From: an uncultured Collinsella sp.
Lineage (GTDB): Bacteria > Actinomycetota > Coriobacteriia > Coriobacteriales > Coriobacteriaceae
Direction: 5' to 3'
Assembly (NCBI GenBank): GCA_900755005.1
Contig: CAAEEX010000008.1
Coordinates: forward strand, 1-41,641
Length of the DNA: 41,641 bases
Under the pieces are notes generated by a model. That model had not been told where the DNA came from and did not search any database. It worked only from the letters and a program-made list of their open reading frames with translations. The translations under genes were made by a program, and so were the position numbers. Positions 9,184-16,335 of this stretch are shown here, piece after piece (position 1 is the first letter of the stretch; the number at the start of each line of letters is the position of its first letter).

Positions 9184-9240
9184 CATATGAACATGCGCTC
9201 ATATAATTTACTTTCGATTATATGAGCGCATGTTCATATG
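9184..9240 (-). promoter_or_regulatory. Double ArsR/SmtB operator upstream of the repressor gene
   Basis: A perfect 24-bp inverted repeat with a 9-bp spacer: CATATGAACATGCGCTCATA (+TAAT) at 9184-9207 and its exact complement at 9217-9240. Each arm is itself a near-palindrome of the SmtB type, so two dimers could bind side by side. The site lies immediately upstream of the repressor start and explains autoregulation of the operon. It matches the single site before the ATPase gene. Confidence 0.82.
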
Positions 9241-9323
9241 TCAATACAATTTGCGATAATTTCGATGACTGCTTGCCGCCTCGGCGATTTTCTGCGGGTT
9301 GGGAGACATCGACGCAATGCTCG

Positions 9324-9540
9324 CCAACATATTTCGAGATGTTCGGCCAGCATGCTAAGAAAGCCACCTTGAGAAGCATTAGAACTGTTCATATTTGTAC
9401 TTTATCGTGTTAAATACCGCGAGAATCAGTTCTTCCTCTACGGGAGTTCCTGCAGAATCAGTTTTATCTAAAGTTATATTGAGCATTGCTGCAGCCAATC
9501 TGGCACATCGGTGGCCGAATAAGTCGAAAAATGTAGGTGG
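9324..9540. repeat. Inverted pair of a 25-28 bp motif, left of the orphan nuclease gene
   Basis: CCAACATATTTCGAGATGTT (then CGGCC) at 9324-9348 faces GGCCGAATAAGTCGAAAAAT (then GTAGGTGG) at 9513-9540, the same motif on the other strand. The shared core is CCnACAT-TTTCGA-TTCGGCC. The same inverted pairing recurs to the right of the nuclease gene. The 165 bp between the two copies is AT-rich and shows no convincing gene. The pair ends about 20 bp before the nuclease stop codon, so the stretch between the zinc operon and the nuclease holds only operators and this element. Confidence 0.65.
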
Positions 9541-9559
9541 ACATCCGCAGAGATCGCCT

Positions 9560-10768
9560 TTAGAAGAGCGAATTCTCAATTAGATCAATAATCGTGTCGT
9601 CTTCCGTGCGGTTTTCATCGATTTTTGCGAAAATGTCGCTTTCCCAAGGCCCATTGATTTCCTCAGCAAGGGCCCCGACGTGTTGCATGTCGTCGGGTTC
9701 TGGCACATCGTTGATGCTCGGGTCATCAGCTTGCGGATATTGGCTTGCAATTTCGCGCTTGGCGGCCTCTTCTTCTTTGAGTGTCTCCAGGACGCGGCGA
9801 CCGTATTCGAAGTAGCGCCGCAAGACAAATTGACGAAGAGTTTCTTGCAGGATGGCGAAGTTATCCGGGAGTCGACCGGGCCATATCTTCTCGCGAATGC
9901 GAATCGCTTCCATGACCCGTCTAAAAGCGGACTGCTTGAAAAACGAATGACGACTAACTGTGATAACGGCATATCCCATGTTTCGCAGCGTGTTTCGGCG
10001 TTCCTCGTCAATTGATTGCTGTTCGGGCTCGTCGTGGTAAAAGCCGTTGTATTCGATATCGGTCATCGAATTTTCGAGCAGCGCGTCGAGGTAGAAAACC
10101 GTCCGTCGCGTTAGGGCGGCGTATCTTTTGGGGACTGGGATCGGATAGTCCGTTTTGATAGCGCGTATGGCTAAGCCACCCATTGACTTGGGCATTGTCA
10201 GCATCATGACAAACGCCGTTTCGAGTGGGGAGCGACAGCCTTCGCGTACATAAGAAAGTGCCTTAAGTGCTTTATTAGATCCACGATACCCCGATGCCTC
10301 TGAAAAGAAGGCTCTGAGCTCTTCAACGCTGGTTAGGGCTGGGCGCTCGCGATATTGAGTTTCGTCGGACGTTCCAAGCGCGTAGGAGCCGCAGATTTCA
10401 AAGTAATACTCAACGAGCTCCGAAAGGTTGAGGTCGGCTGCTGCTTCTAACGCGCACAGCTTGATATCGACGATGTGGACGTTCGGCTCGAGTTCTAGGT
10501 AGCTTTCTGCATCAAACGTATAGCGCGTGCAGTGGCAGATGCAGCCCTTGCGGTGCCTTTTGGCATTATTGGAAAACGTCAGCACATGGATGCTTTCAGA
10601 ATCGACATTCTTTCTGTTGAGCCATGCTCGCGCCGCTTCCAGGTCGGACGTGGTCGGCGCAGACACCTTGATCTTTTCCATAGGTATGGGATCGGTCGCG
10701 TAGCTTGCGAGCGAGTTGACTGTTTGGTATACAGCGCGTGCCGTGGTATGTGACAGAACGATTCCCAT
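9560..10768 (-). CDS. Orphan nuclease-fold protein (Vsr/DUF559-like C-terminal domain), copy A
   Basis: About 402 residues from the ATG beginning MGIVLSHTTARAVYQ; no good Shine-Dalgarno is seen, and the frame stays open upstream to 10990, which would add 74 residues. The N-terminal half carries a block LSELVEYYFEICGSYALG resembling helical regions of AbiEi-type proteins. The C-terminal half has SPLETAFVMML, then LDALLENSMTDIEYNGFYH (about residues 225-240), then DEERRNTLRNMGYAVITVS. This E...D...E-x-x-G-x-x-H...D-x-x-R layout matches the Vsr/DUF559 restriction-endonuclease-like fold. It is homologous to the gene at 19.2 kb. Base composition is clearly less GC-rich than its neighbours, and repeat pairs border it, so transfer is likely. 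Function unknown. Confidence 0.72.
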   Translation of the reverse strand: MGIVLSHTTARAVYQTVNSLASYATDPIPMEKIKVSAPTTSDLEAARAWLNRKNVDSESIHVLTFSNNAKRHRKGCICHCTRYTFDAESYLELEPNVHIVDIKLCALEAAADLNLSELVEYYFEICGSYALGTSDETQYRERPALTSVEELRAFFSEASGYRGSNKALKALSYVREGCRSPLETAFVMMLTMPKSMGGLAIRAIKTDYPIPVPKRYAALTRRTVFYLDALLENSMTDIEYNGFYHDEPEQQSIDEERRNTLRNMGYAVITVSRHSFFKQSAFRRVMEAIRIREKIWPGRLPDNFAILQETLRQFVLRRYFEYGRRVLETLKEEEAAKREIASQYPQADDPSINDVPEPDDMQHVGALAEEINGPWESDIFAKIDENRTEDDTIIDLIENSLF

Positions 10769-10983
10769 ACGCGCATGATGGCATAGCGGACGCCATATAC
10801 GCCCGAAACTTCGGGCAACGGTATTGGGGCGCGGCTTATCTTCTGCGAACGGTGGGTTTTGAGCTGTCGTATTGAGGGGGGCAGCTTCGGCTGGGGAGGT
10901 TTCTGTCGGCCGCCCCATTTTGGTGAACTTTAGTTGCGGATTCGTAGCTTCTAAGCGTTTTTGCCGACCGCTCAGATGCCTCA

Positions 10984-11170
10984 CCAACATAATTTGAGTT
11001 ATTCGGCCTTATCCTATACGAATGGTGCGATCGCAACGTCCTATTCGAATTGATTCAGGTAGATTTATGGGGCTTGGTTGCGAAATTGGGGCGACTATAG
11101 CGCTCGATTGCGGTTCAAGGGGCCTCGACTAGTGGTTCAGCTGGCCGAACAACTCGAAAAAAGTAGGTGG
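10984..11170. repeat. Inverted pair of the same 25-28 bp motif, right of the orphan nuclease gene
   Basis: CCAACATAATTTGAGTTATT (then CGGCC) at 10984-11008 faces GGCCGAACAACTCGAAAAAA (then GTAGGTGG) at 11143-11170. These match the pair left of the nuclease gene in sequence, order and spacing (135 versus 165 bp between copies). The DNA between the copies is not similar in the two pairs. The remaining stretch from the nuclease start to 11220 contains no gene that I can support. Confidence 0.65.
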
Positions 11171-11220
11171 GCCAACCTGCCGACTATGTGAAGCACGCGA
11201 ATTTGCTCGTTTTGATGCAA

Positions 11221-11254
11221 ACTAGGGTGCAGCCATAAGACTGCGCCCTAGTTT
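11221..11254. terminator. Terminator hairpin downstream of the exonuclease gene
   Basis: An 11-bp stem CTAGGGTGCAG / CTGCGCCCTAG (one T-G wobble) with an 8-nt loop. T-rich tails occur on both sides (GTTTACT on the plus strand, GTTTGC on the minus strand). It lies about 65 bp after the stop of the minus-strand exonuclease gene and probably ends that transcript. Confidence 0.65.
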
Positions 11255-11319
11255 ACTGCGTGCCGGTGCCTCCAGACGGATTGCACTGTGCCTGGCAGGC
11301 GCTCCCGCAGATGGATCGG

Positions 11320-12288
11320 TTATTTCGCAAACAGGTTCTTGAGGTTGAACTCGGCTTGGACGGTTCGGAGCATGAGGTCGGTGTCGTCGAGGCCCAGGTG
11401 CTGCTCGTTGGCGTCGGCGGCGAGGGTGCCACGGCGGCGCGCCCAGTTCTCGAGCGCGGCGGGCGCGGACTCGCGGGGGAGCGAGCGGACGTCGGCATCC
11501 AGGCTGCGGCAGATCTGGCGCGAGTCGATGACGATGATCTTGCCGGCGCGGCGTGCCTCGGCGTAACCGTCCAGGTGGATCTTGAACCAACTGTCTTCGA
11601 ACGCGGCGTTATGCGCCATGTACGGGTACTTCTTCATTAGTTTGAGCAGCTGCTTCTGCAGTTCCTTGTTCTCGCGGAATGGTTTTTTGCCGTCGATGTC
11701 GTCCCAGGTAATGTGATGGATGTTCGATAGCGGCACATCCTCGCCGCGGTAGATGTCGGGCAGGCCGCAGTAGTGTGCCTCGGCGTCATGCGGGACGGCG
11801 TCGCTGGTGAGCTCCATGATCTCCCAGCCCACGTTGATGATATAGCCGCGCTCGGGTGCACGGCCGGTGGTCTCGATGTCGATACCGAGCACGGTGCCCT
11901 GGATGGGCTTGCGGGCGTAGGCCACGCCGAGCGCGTCGCGGTCGCCGCGGATTTCGCGCATAACGGACGCGGCGGTGCGCTTTTGCATCTTGCCGATGGC
12001 GGCGCAGGTGTCGGCATCGGACAGGCCGCGCGAAAGCGTCGCGGGCGTCACGTTGCGCAGGCGTGCCTCGCCAATCTGGTCGCACAGGTCGCGGTTGCGG
12101 TCAGCCAGGTCGCGCACGGTGGCAAAGTCGAAGCTGGGGTCGCCCTCGGCGGTAAAGTACTCGGTTTCGAGCACCTTAAGGGCCTCTTCGCCCTTCTGGC
12201 GCTCGGACTCCATGGCGCCGTGATCGCCATAGATAAACATGGGAATAAACGGCTGGCGCTCGTATTCGAGTGCTTGTGAAACGTTCAT
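11320..12288 (-). CDS. DEDDh 3'-5' exonuclease (DnaQ/epsilon-like)
   Basis: A 322-residue protein whose C-terminal 190 residues form a DnaQ-type exonuclease. Exo I is GIDIETTG (Asp137, Glu139), Exo II is HNAAFEDSW (Asp232), and Exo III is HLGLDDTD (His297, Asp302), giving the full DEDDh set. The first 130 residues are charged and helical, with no recognised domain. Predicted role: removal of 3' nucleotides from DNA or RNA; whether it proofreads with a polymerase is not visible. AAGGAG precedes the ATG. It is transcribed away from the metal exporter gene, sharing a 170-bp divergent region with it. Confidence 0.88.
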   Translation of the reverse strand: MNVSQALEYERQPFIPMFIYGDHGAMESERQKGEEALKVLETEYFTAEGDPSFDFATVRDLADRNRDLCDQIGEARLRNVTPATLSRGLSDADTCAAIGKMQKRTAASVMREIRGDRDALGVAYARKPIQGTVLGIDIETTGRAPERGYIINVGWEIMELTSDAVPHDAEAHYCGLPDIYRGEDVPLSNIHHITWDDIDGKKPFRENKELQKQLLKLMKKYPYMAHNAAFEDSWFKIHLDGYAEARRAGKIIVIDSRQICRSLDADVRSLPRESAPAALENWARRRGTLAADANEQHLGLDDTDLMLRTVQAEFNLKNLFAK

Positions 12289-12356
12289 ATGCTACTCCTT
12301 GGACGGGCCGCGTTGTGCGGCTCGAGGTTACTGAGTTATGGCGAGATGATAGTTTA

Positions 12357-12410
12357 CCATGGGCAACTATTGGCATCGCGCCTAGGACAACTACAATACC
12401 CTAGTTGACC
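12357..12410 (+). promoter_or_regulatory. Promoter of the putative Mn exporter with overlapping operator-like repeats
   Basis: A sigma70-like pair TTGGCA (12370-12375) and TACAAT (12392-12397) with 16-bp spacing. ATGGGCAACTATTGG (12359-12373) overlaps the -35 and matches the motif before the MntR-like gene at 14 of 15 positions over the shared stretch. An inverted repeat GGACAACTA...TAGTTGACC (12385-12410) overlaps the -10. Binding of the MntR/DtxR-like protein here would block or control transcription; this is inference from motif sharing. Confidence 0.5.
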
Positions 12411-12459
12411 GCTAGGACTTTTACAATGCTGCCGAAAGACACGAAAGGTTCCATCCGTC

Positions 12460-13560
12460 ATGGATTTGCTGATTGATATTCTGCTCGACGCCGGCAAGGA
12501 CACGCTGTCGCTGGTGCCGTTTTTGTTAGTGACATATCTTGCACTCGAGACGCTCGAACATGTTGCGGGCGACCGCGTCAACGGAGCCATCAAGCGCGCT
12601 GGCGCCGCGGGTCCGGTTGTCGGTTCGCTGCTGGGCATCGTGCCGCAGTGCGGTTTTTCGGCCATGGCGGCTACGCTGTACGCCGGCCGCGTCGTGACAC
12701 TGGGCACGCTGGTGGCGGTGTTCCTTTCGACCTCCGACGAGATGCTGCCGCTCTTACTCGCCGAGCAGGTTCCCGTGCAGACCATGGCGATGCTGCTGGC
12801 GTCGAAGGCGCTGATCGCGCTGGTCACGGGCTTTATCGTGGACGCTGCTATTCGCGGGCTGCGCCGTAATGCCCGCGCGCATGCTGCGATCCGTCGCACC
12901 GTGCTGGGAACCGCGGCAAATCCGGCCCATGTGAACTGTGCGCACGATGACCACACCGGCGGCGACATCATCGATGAGGTGGCCGAGGCGGGCGTGAGCG
13001 CCGACCACATCCACGAGCTGTGCGAGCGCGACCATTGCGGCTGCGACGACGATGAGGACGGCCACGGGCACGACCACAACCACGGCCGCCACCATGACCA
13101 CGGCCACGCGGGCGAGCACGAGCATCACCACGGTCACGACCATGGTCACTCCCACGAGGGCGCGCCCGTCCTGTCGATTATCCGCAGCGCGATCTCGCAC
13201 ACCGTGCAGGTGTCGGTGTTCATTTTCCTGGTAACGTTGATTCTGGTCGCCGTGCTCGAGACCTTTGGCGAATCCGCGATTGAGCAGTTCCTGCGCGGCA
13301 ACGAGACGCTCGCCGTCCTGGGCTCGGCGCTCGTCGGCCTAATTCCCAACTGCTCTGCCAGCGTCGTCATTACGCAGCTGTACCTCGAAGGCGCACTGCA
13401 ACTGGCCCCGATGCTCGCCGGCACGCTCATTTCTGCCGGCGTGGGCTACCTGGTGCTGTTCCGCACCAACCGCAGCGCCCGTGAAAACGCCCTGTTCCTA
13501 GTCATGATGTACGTCATCGGCGCCGGCTGGGGCCTCGTCCTGTCCGCCTTTGGCCTCTAA
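12460..13560 (+). CDS. Putative manganese/heavy-metal exporter, ArsP_2 (PF11449-like) family
   Basis: Polytopic membrane protein of 366 residues with two similar halves, each carrying a G-x-(I/V)-P-(Q/N)-C motif (LLGIVPQCGFSAM near residue 65 and LVGLIPNCSASVV near 293). These repeats identify the PF11449-like family of putative 10-TM metal exporters, often named manganese transporters. Between the halves is a long cytoplasmic loop rich in His and Asp (about residues 155-235, with HGHDHNHGRHHDHGHAGEHE), a likely metal-binding segment. The promoter carries motifs shared with the MntR-like gene, which fits manganese control. Transport direction and metal are inferred. Confidence 0.82.
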   Translation: MDLLIDILLDAGKDTLSLVPFLLVTYLALETLEHVAGDRVNGAIKRAGAAGPVVGSLLGIVPQCGFSAMAATLYAGRVVTLGTLVAVFLSTSDEMLPLLLAEQVPVQTMAMLLASKALIALVTGFIVDAAIRGLRRNARAHAAIRRTVLGTAANPAHVNCAHDDHTGGDIIDEVAEAGVSADHIHELCERDHCGCDDDEDGHGHDHNHGRHHDHGHAGEHEHHHGHDHGHSHEGAPVLSIIRSAISHTVQVSVFIFLVTLILVAVLETFGESAIEQFLRGNETLAVLGSALVGLIPNCSASVVITQLYLEGALQLAPMLAGTLISAGVGYLVLFRTNRSARENALFLVMMYVIGAGWGLVLSAFGL

Positions 13561-13621
13561 GTGGGTATCTGGGATAGGCCGCTAAAACCATTGCCACGAC
13601 CCGTGCTTTGGTCGTACGTTA

Positions 13622-13677
13622 AAACGAAATTAAGGGTAGATTTTTAGGCATATTCCAAAAATCTACCCTTTCGTTTT
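13622..13677. terminator. Bidirectional palindrome between the exporter and YaiI genes
   Basis: AAGGGTAGATTTTT and AAAAATCTACCCTT form a 14-bp perfect stem, extended outward by AAACGAAA/TCGTTT. The inner loop is about 9 bp. It sits between two convergent stop codons and its right arm overlaps the last codon of the YaiI-family gene. Bidirectional termination is plausible, and the long AT-flanked structure also resembles the other repeat palindromes here. Confidence 0.65.
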
Positions 13678-14158
13678 AGCGCAGCAGCTCGGTGAGGTTG
13701 CGTTTAAAGCGGGCGCGGTCTTCGCCGGTGAAGGCTGCCGGCCCGCGGGTGCGTCCTCCTGCGCGGCGCACCTTCTTTTCCTCGTGGCGGATAAACAGCT
13801 GCATGTCGATGGTCGCCTTGTCGTAGACGCGCCCGCGCACGCCGATGGCGGCGGCATCGCGCCCGAGCACCATGCTCGCCAGGCCAATGTCCTGCGTCAC
13901 GACCACGTCGCCCGCCTGCAGGCGCTCGACAATGGCAAAGTCGGCGCTATCGGCGCCCACGCTCACGTCGAGCGTCGAGACCCAAAAGCCGCGTCGTGCG
14001 TGCTCGGCATCGCGCGGGTCGTCGCGGCGAATGTGACGTTCCAGGTTCTGCGTGCTGTTGCCGGCGATAATAACGGCGACGCCCACCCGTCGCGCGCAGT
14101 CGATTGACTCGCGCGTGACCGGGCAGGCGTCAGCGTCAATAAAAAGGGTTCGAGGCAT
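13676..14158 (-). CDS. YaiI/YqxD family protein (UPF0178, DUF188)
   Basis: A 160-residue protein of the DUF188 family, a PIN-like nuclease-fold group of unknown function. The signature start is TLFIDADACPVT (residues 4-15), followed by ERLQAGDVVVTQDIGLA (about 79-95) and GVRGRVYDKATIDMQL. The conserved acidic residues (the DAD near the N-terminus and the Asp of TQD) could bind metal as in PIN domains. Its start codon directly follows the stop of the HdeD-like gene without a gap, so the two are one transcript. Confidence 0.9.
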   Translation of the reverse strand: MPRTLFIDADACPVTRESIDCARRVGVAVIIAGNSTQNLERHIRRDDPRDAEHARRGFWVSTLDVSVGADSADFAIVERLQAGDVVVTQDIGLASMVLGRDAAAIGVRGRVYDKATIDMQLFIRHEEKKVRRAGGRTRGPAAFTGEDRARFKRNLTELLR

Positions 14159-14761
14159 CTAGTGCACCATTTTGCCAAATTGAATGGCGCGAACAATCAG
14201 CGTCACGCCAAACACCAGGAGCGCGGCGCCGCTAAAGATGACGAGCATCTTGGCCGACCACAGCGGATAGATAAACACGAACATGCCCGCGATGATGGGG
14301 AGCGCGCCACTCAGGATGGCGAGGGCGCGGTTAGACGAAAGTTCGGACTCCAGAATCGACATGACACCCTCAACGATCCAGCCAAAGCCGGCAACGACCA
14401 CCACGAGCGTGGTGAGGGTCGCGGTCGAGAACGCCTGATTGCGCAGGATTATCACGCCGCCCAAAATGATGAGCAGGTTGGAGATGATGCTCGTCACGCG
14501 CCAACCGGTGGGCAGCAGCGGCTCAAAAATGGCGGTAAACAGCCTGATGGCCGCCGTGATTACAAAGTAAAAGCCCAGGACAGTCGTCAAAAAGATGAGG
14601 GACTTGGCAGGTGCAAAAAGCAGTGCGATGCCGGCGAGGAGCGCGACGACGCCGGTGATGGCGTAGATCCAGCGCACGGCCTTGACGGCCTTGCCCGCCA
14701 TGCTTTTCTCGTCAAATCCAAACTGACTCGATTTTTGGTCATCGTTCTTAAAGATGCCCAT
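14159..14761 (-). CDS. HdeD-like membrane protein (DUF308)
   Basis: A 200-residue integral membrane protein with six predicted segments in three hairpins, as in the HdeD/DUF308 family linked to acid resistance in enterobacteria. It begins MGIFKNDDQKSSQFGFDEKS (hydrophilic tail), then AVRWIYAITGVVALLAGIAL. The family hallmark of repeated G-x-x-x-(L/I) helices with Arg between them is visible (ITAAIRLFTAIFE, FGVTLIVRAIQFG). The ATG has AAAGGAGA upstream; a longer reading frame upstream of it lacks support. Role inferred: stress-related membrane protein. Confidence 0.85.
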   Translation of the reverse strand: MGIFKNDDQKSSQFGFDEKSMAGKAVKAVRWIYAITGVVALLAGIALLFAPAKSLIFLTTVLGFYFVITAAIRLFTAIFEPLLPTGWRVTSIISNLLIILGGVIILRNQAFSTATLTTLVVVVAGFGWIVEGVMSILESELSSNRALAILSGALPIIAGMFVFIYPLWSAKMLVIFSGAALLVFGVTLIVRAIQFGKMVH

Positions 14762-14978
14762 GATGTCTCCTTTCCGTGCGGTGCACGTCGCGTTCATTGC
14801 TTTCCGTGCGGCGTACGCCAAAAGTACTGCAACAAGTATCGCCCAAGGGCGCCACTGCATGGGGCGGGAAGGGTGAATTGCCGCCCCACAATCCCGAATT
14901 GTTACCTTTATCCCCGTTTTGGTGGGGACTATTCAACAGTTGTGGAACATTGCGCCGCCGAGCGTTATTGCCTACGTT

Positions 14979-14997
14979 TTAGGTTAGATTTTCCTAA
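14979..14997 (+). promoter_or_regulatory. DtxR/IdeR-type iron box upstream of the nitroreductase
   Basis: TTAGGTTAGATTTTCCTAA matches the actinobacterial DtxR/IdeR consensus (TTAGGTTAGGCTAACCTAA) at 15 of 19 positions, with perfect TTAGG and CCTAA ends. It lies 28 bp before the nitroreductase start, where a bound repressor would block transcription. An iron-responsive regulator is implied, but the only DtxR-family gene in the window is the MntR-like one. Confidence 0.55.
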
Positions 14998-15025
14998 GGA
15001 CAATTGGCTTTTATTGGGGGTCTCT

Positions 15026-15697
15026 ATGAACGAAGCAGTTCCCGCGGCGCCGGTGAGCGCCGAGTCGATGGCAAAGCAGGGTTGCGAGAAGCTTGGCCTG
15101 GACGCGTTTGACGCACTGGTCCGCCGCGCCCGCACGTGCCGTCGCTTTGACGAGTCCATGCGCGTGCCGCGTGAGTTTCTGCTCGAGCTGGCGGAACTGG
15201 CGCACCTGGCTCCCTGCGGCGCCAACGCTCAGCGTCTGCGCTTTCATGTGGTGAGCGGTGCCGAGGACTGCGCGCGCGTGTTTGACGAGCTCGCGTGGGC
15301 CGGCGCGCTCAAGGATTGGCCGGGTCCTGCCGAGGGCGAGCGCCCGACCGGCTACATCGCGATTCTTGCCGAGCGCGCCGTTCCGGGCAAGCCGGCCGCG
15401 CCCATCACCGAGGTCGACACCGGCATTGCCGCCCAGACGATGATGCTCGCCGCCCGTAGTGCCACGCCCGAGGTGGCGGCCTGTATGTTCAAGGCCTTTA
15501 CGCCCCGCGCGATCGACGCCATGGGGCTCGATAACGACAAGTACGAGCTCAAACTGATCATGGCCTTTGGCGTGCCGGCCGAGACACAGGTTATTGACGC
15601 GATCGATTCCAACCCCGACGGCTCTATCAATTATTGGCGCGACGAGACGCAGGTGCATCACGTGCCCAAGCGCCCACTTGCCGACGTCCTGGTGTAG
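15026..15697 (+). CDS. Nitroreductase family protein
   Basis: A 223-residue flavoprotein of the nitroreductase fold, expected to bind FMN and use NAD(P)H. The N-terminal RRARTCRRFDESMRVPREFL matches the phosphate-gripping R-x-S-x-R-x-F motif, followed by the helix LAHLAPCGANAQRLRFHVV, where N-A-Q normally contacts the flavin. The C-terminal part keeps LIMAFGVPAE (usually LG-x-P) and a final Lys/Arg-rich end. The ATG has GGGGG five bases upstream. A DtxR-type iron box in the leader suggests a role in iron or redox metabolism. The substrate cannot be assigned. Confidence 0.87.
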   Translation: MNEAVPAAPVSAESMAKQGCEKLGLDAFDALVRRARTCRRFDESMRVPREFLLELAELAHLAPCGANAQRLRFHVVSGAEDCARVFDELAWAGALKDWPGPAEGERPTGYIAILAERAVPGKPAAPITEVDTGIAAQTMMLAARSATPEVAACMFKAFTPRAIDAMGLDNDKYELKLIMAFGVPAETQVIDAIDSNPDGSINYWRDETQVHHVPKRPLADVLV

Positions 15698-15724
15698 TTG
15701 CGCGGCGCGGTTCGAAGGCGGCAA

Positions 15725-15761
15725 AACCACCACAAAGGTGCCTGTCCCCATTGCGGTGGTT
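15725..15761 (+). repeat. CCACCACAAAGG hairpin repeat, copy 1 (forward core)
   Basis: AACCACCACAAAGG, core TGCCTGTCCCC, then TTGCGGTGGTT. It is one of five copies in the window. The outer arms pair as a hairpin, and the asymmetric core gives an orientation (GGTGCCTGTCCCC here). It starts 28 bp after the nitroreductase stop and just before the Shine-Dalgarno of the following phosphatase. Confidence 0.8.
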
Positions 15762-15775
15762 CGAGGGGAGGGCAT

Positions 15776-16318
15776 GTGGCCGATTTGTATTTGGTGCGGC
15801 ATGGGCAGACTGAGTTCAATGTGCGGAACATTTTGCAGGGCTGGCATGATTCGCCGCTTACGGCGCGCGGGCGCGAGCAGGCGCTGGCGACGCGCGCGGC
15901 GTTTGAGGCGCGTGGCGTGACCTTTGACCGTGTGTATTCCTCCCCGTTGGGCCGGGCGCGGCGTACGGCTGAGCTAATTGCTGGTGAGGGCCGCTCGATA
16001 GAGCTGGTCGATGATCTACGCGAGTGGCATTTGGGCTCGCTGGAGGGTACATCAAATCGCGATATGCCGCCGCAGCCCTGGGGTGATTATCCGGTCGCGT
16101 TTGGCGGCGAGTCGGAAGTGCAGCTCCAGTTGCGTATGGTCGCGGTGCTGTCGCGCATCATGGCCAGGCCGCAGCACGACTGCGTGCTGGCGGTTTCTCA
16201 CGGCTCAGCCTGCCAGGAGTTTCTTGAGTATGTGACTGGCAGGGGAGAGCTACCCGACAACGGAGCCGTGCTTCATTTTGGCTATTGCGACGGGGCGTTT
16301 TCGCTCCTTGATTGGTAA
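15776..16318 (+). CDS. Histidine phosphatase superfamily protein (phosphoglycerate-mutase-like), first of a tandem
   Basis: A 180-residue protein of the histidine phosphatase branch 1. The catalytic motif is LVRHGQTEFN near residues 5-14 (phosphorylated His in RHG), with Arg and Glu from SSPLGRARRTAELI and LREWHLGSLEG, and the second His in VSHGSA. The GTG start was chosen because GAGGGGAGG sits 4-5 bp upstream; the upstream extension of the frame is made of repeat DNA. It is followed 17 bp later by a paralogue. The substrate (phospho-sugar or other phosphate ester) is not evident. Confidence 0.88.
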   Translation: MADLYLVRHGQTEFNVRNILQGWHDSPLTARGREQALATRAAFEARGVTFDRVYSSPLGRARRTAELIAGEGRSIELVDDLREWHLGSLEGTSNRDMPPQPWGDYPVAFGGESEVQLQLRMVAVLSRIMARPQHDCVLAVSHGSACQEFLEYVTGRGELPDNGAVLHFGYCDGAFSLLDW

Positions 16319-16335
16319 CGAACGAAAGGACCCCT

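Noticed and set aside
9379..9579. Possible 66-residue protein (CGCPPTFFDLFGH...) next to orphan nuclease copy A
   Set aside because: Its only start is TTG without a ribosome site, it overlaps the nuclease 3' end, and the conserved-looking PPTFFDLFG part is just the repeated DNA motif read in one frame.
10769..10990. N-terminal extension of orphan nuclease copy A up to 10990
   Set aside because: The extra 74 residues are low in predicted structure, have no counterpart in copy B, and the first codons overlap the repeated motif. It cannot be fully excluded because the internal start also lacks a good ribosome site.
13058..13157. Apparent repeat array (GACCAC/CACGGC units) inside the metal exporter gene
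   Set aside because: It is the codon pattern of the His/Asp-rich loop, in frame, with no regular spacer; not a CRISPR or tandem repeat.
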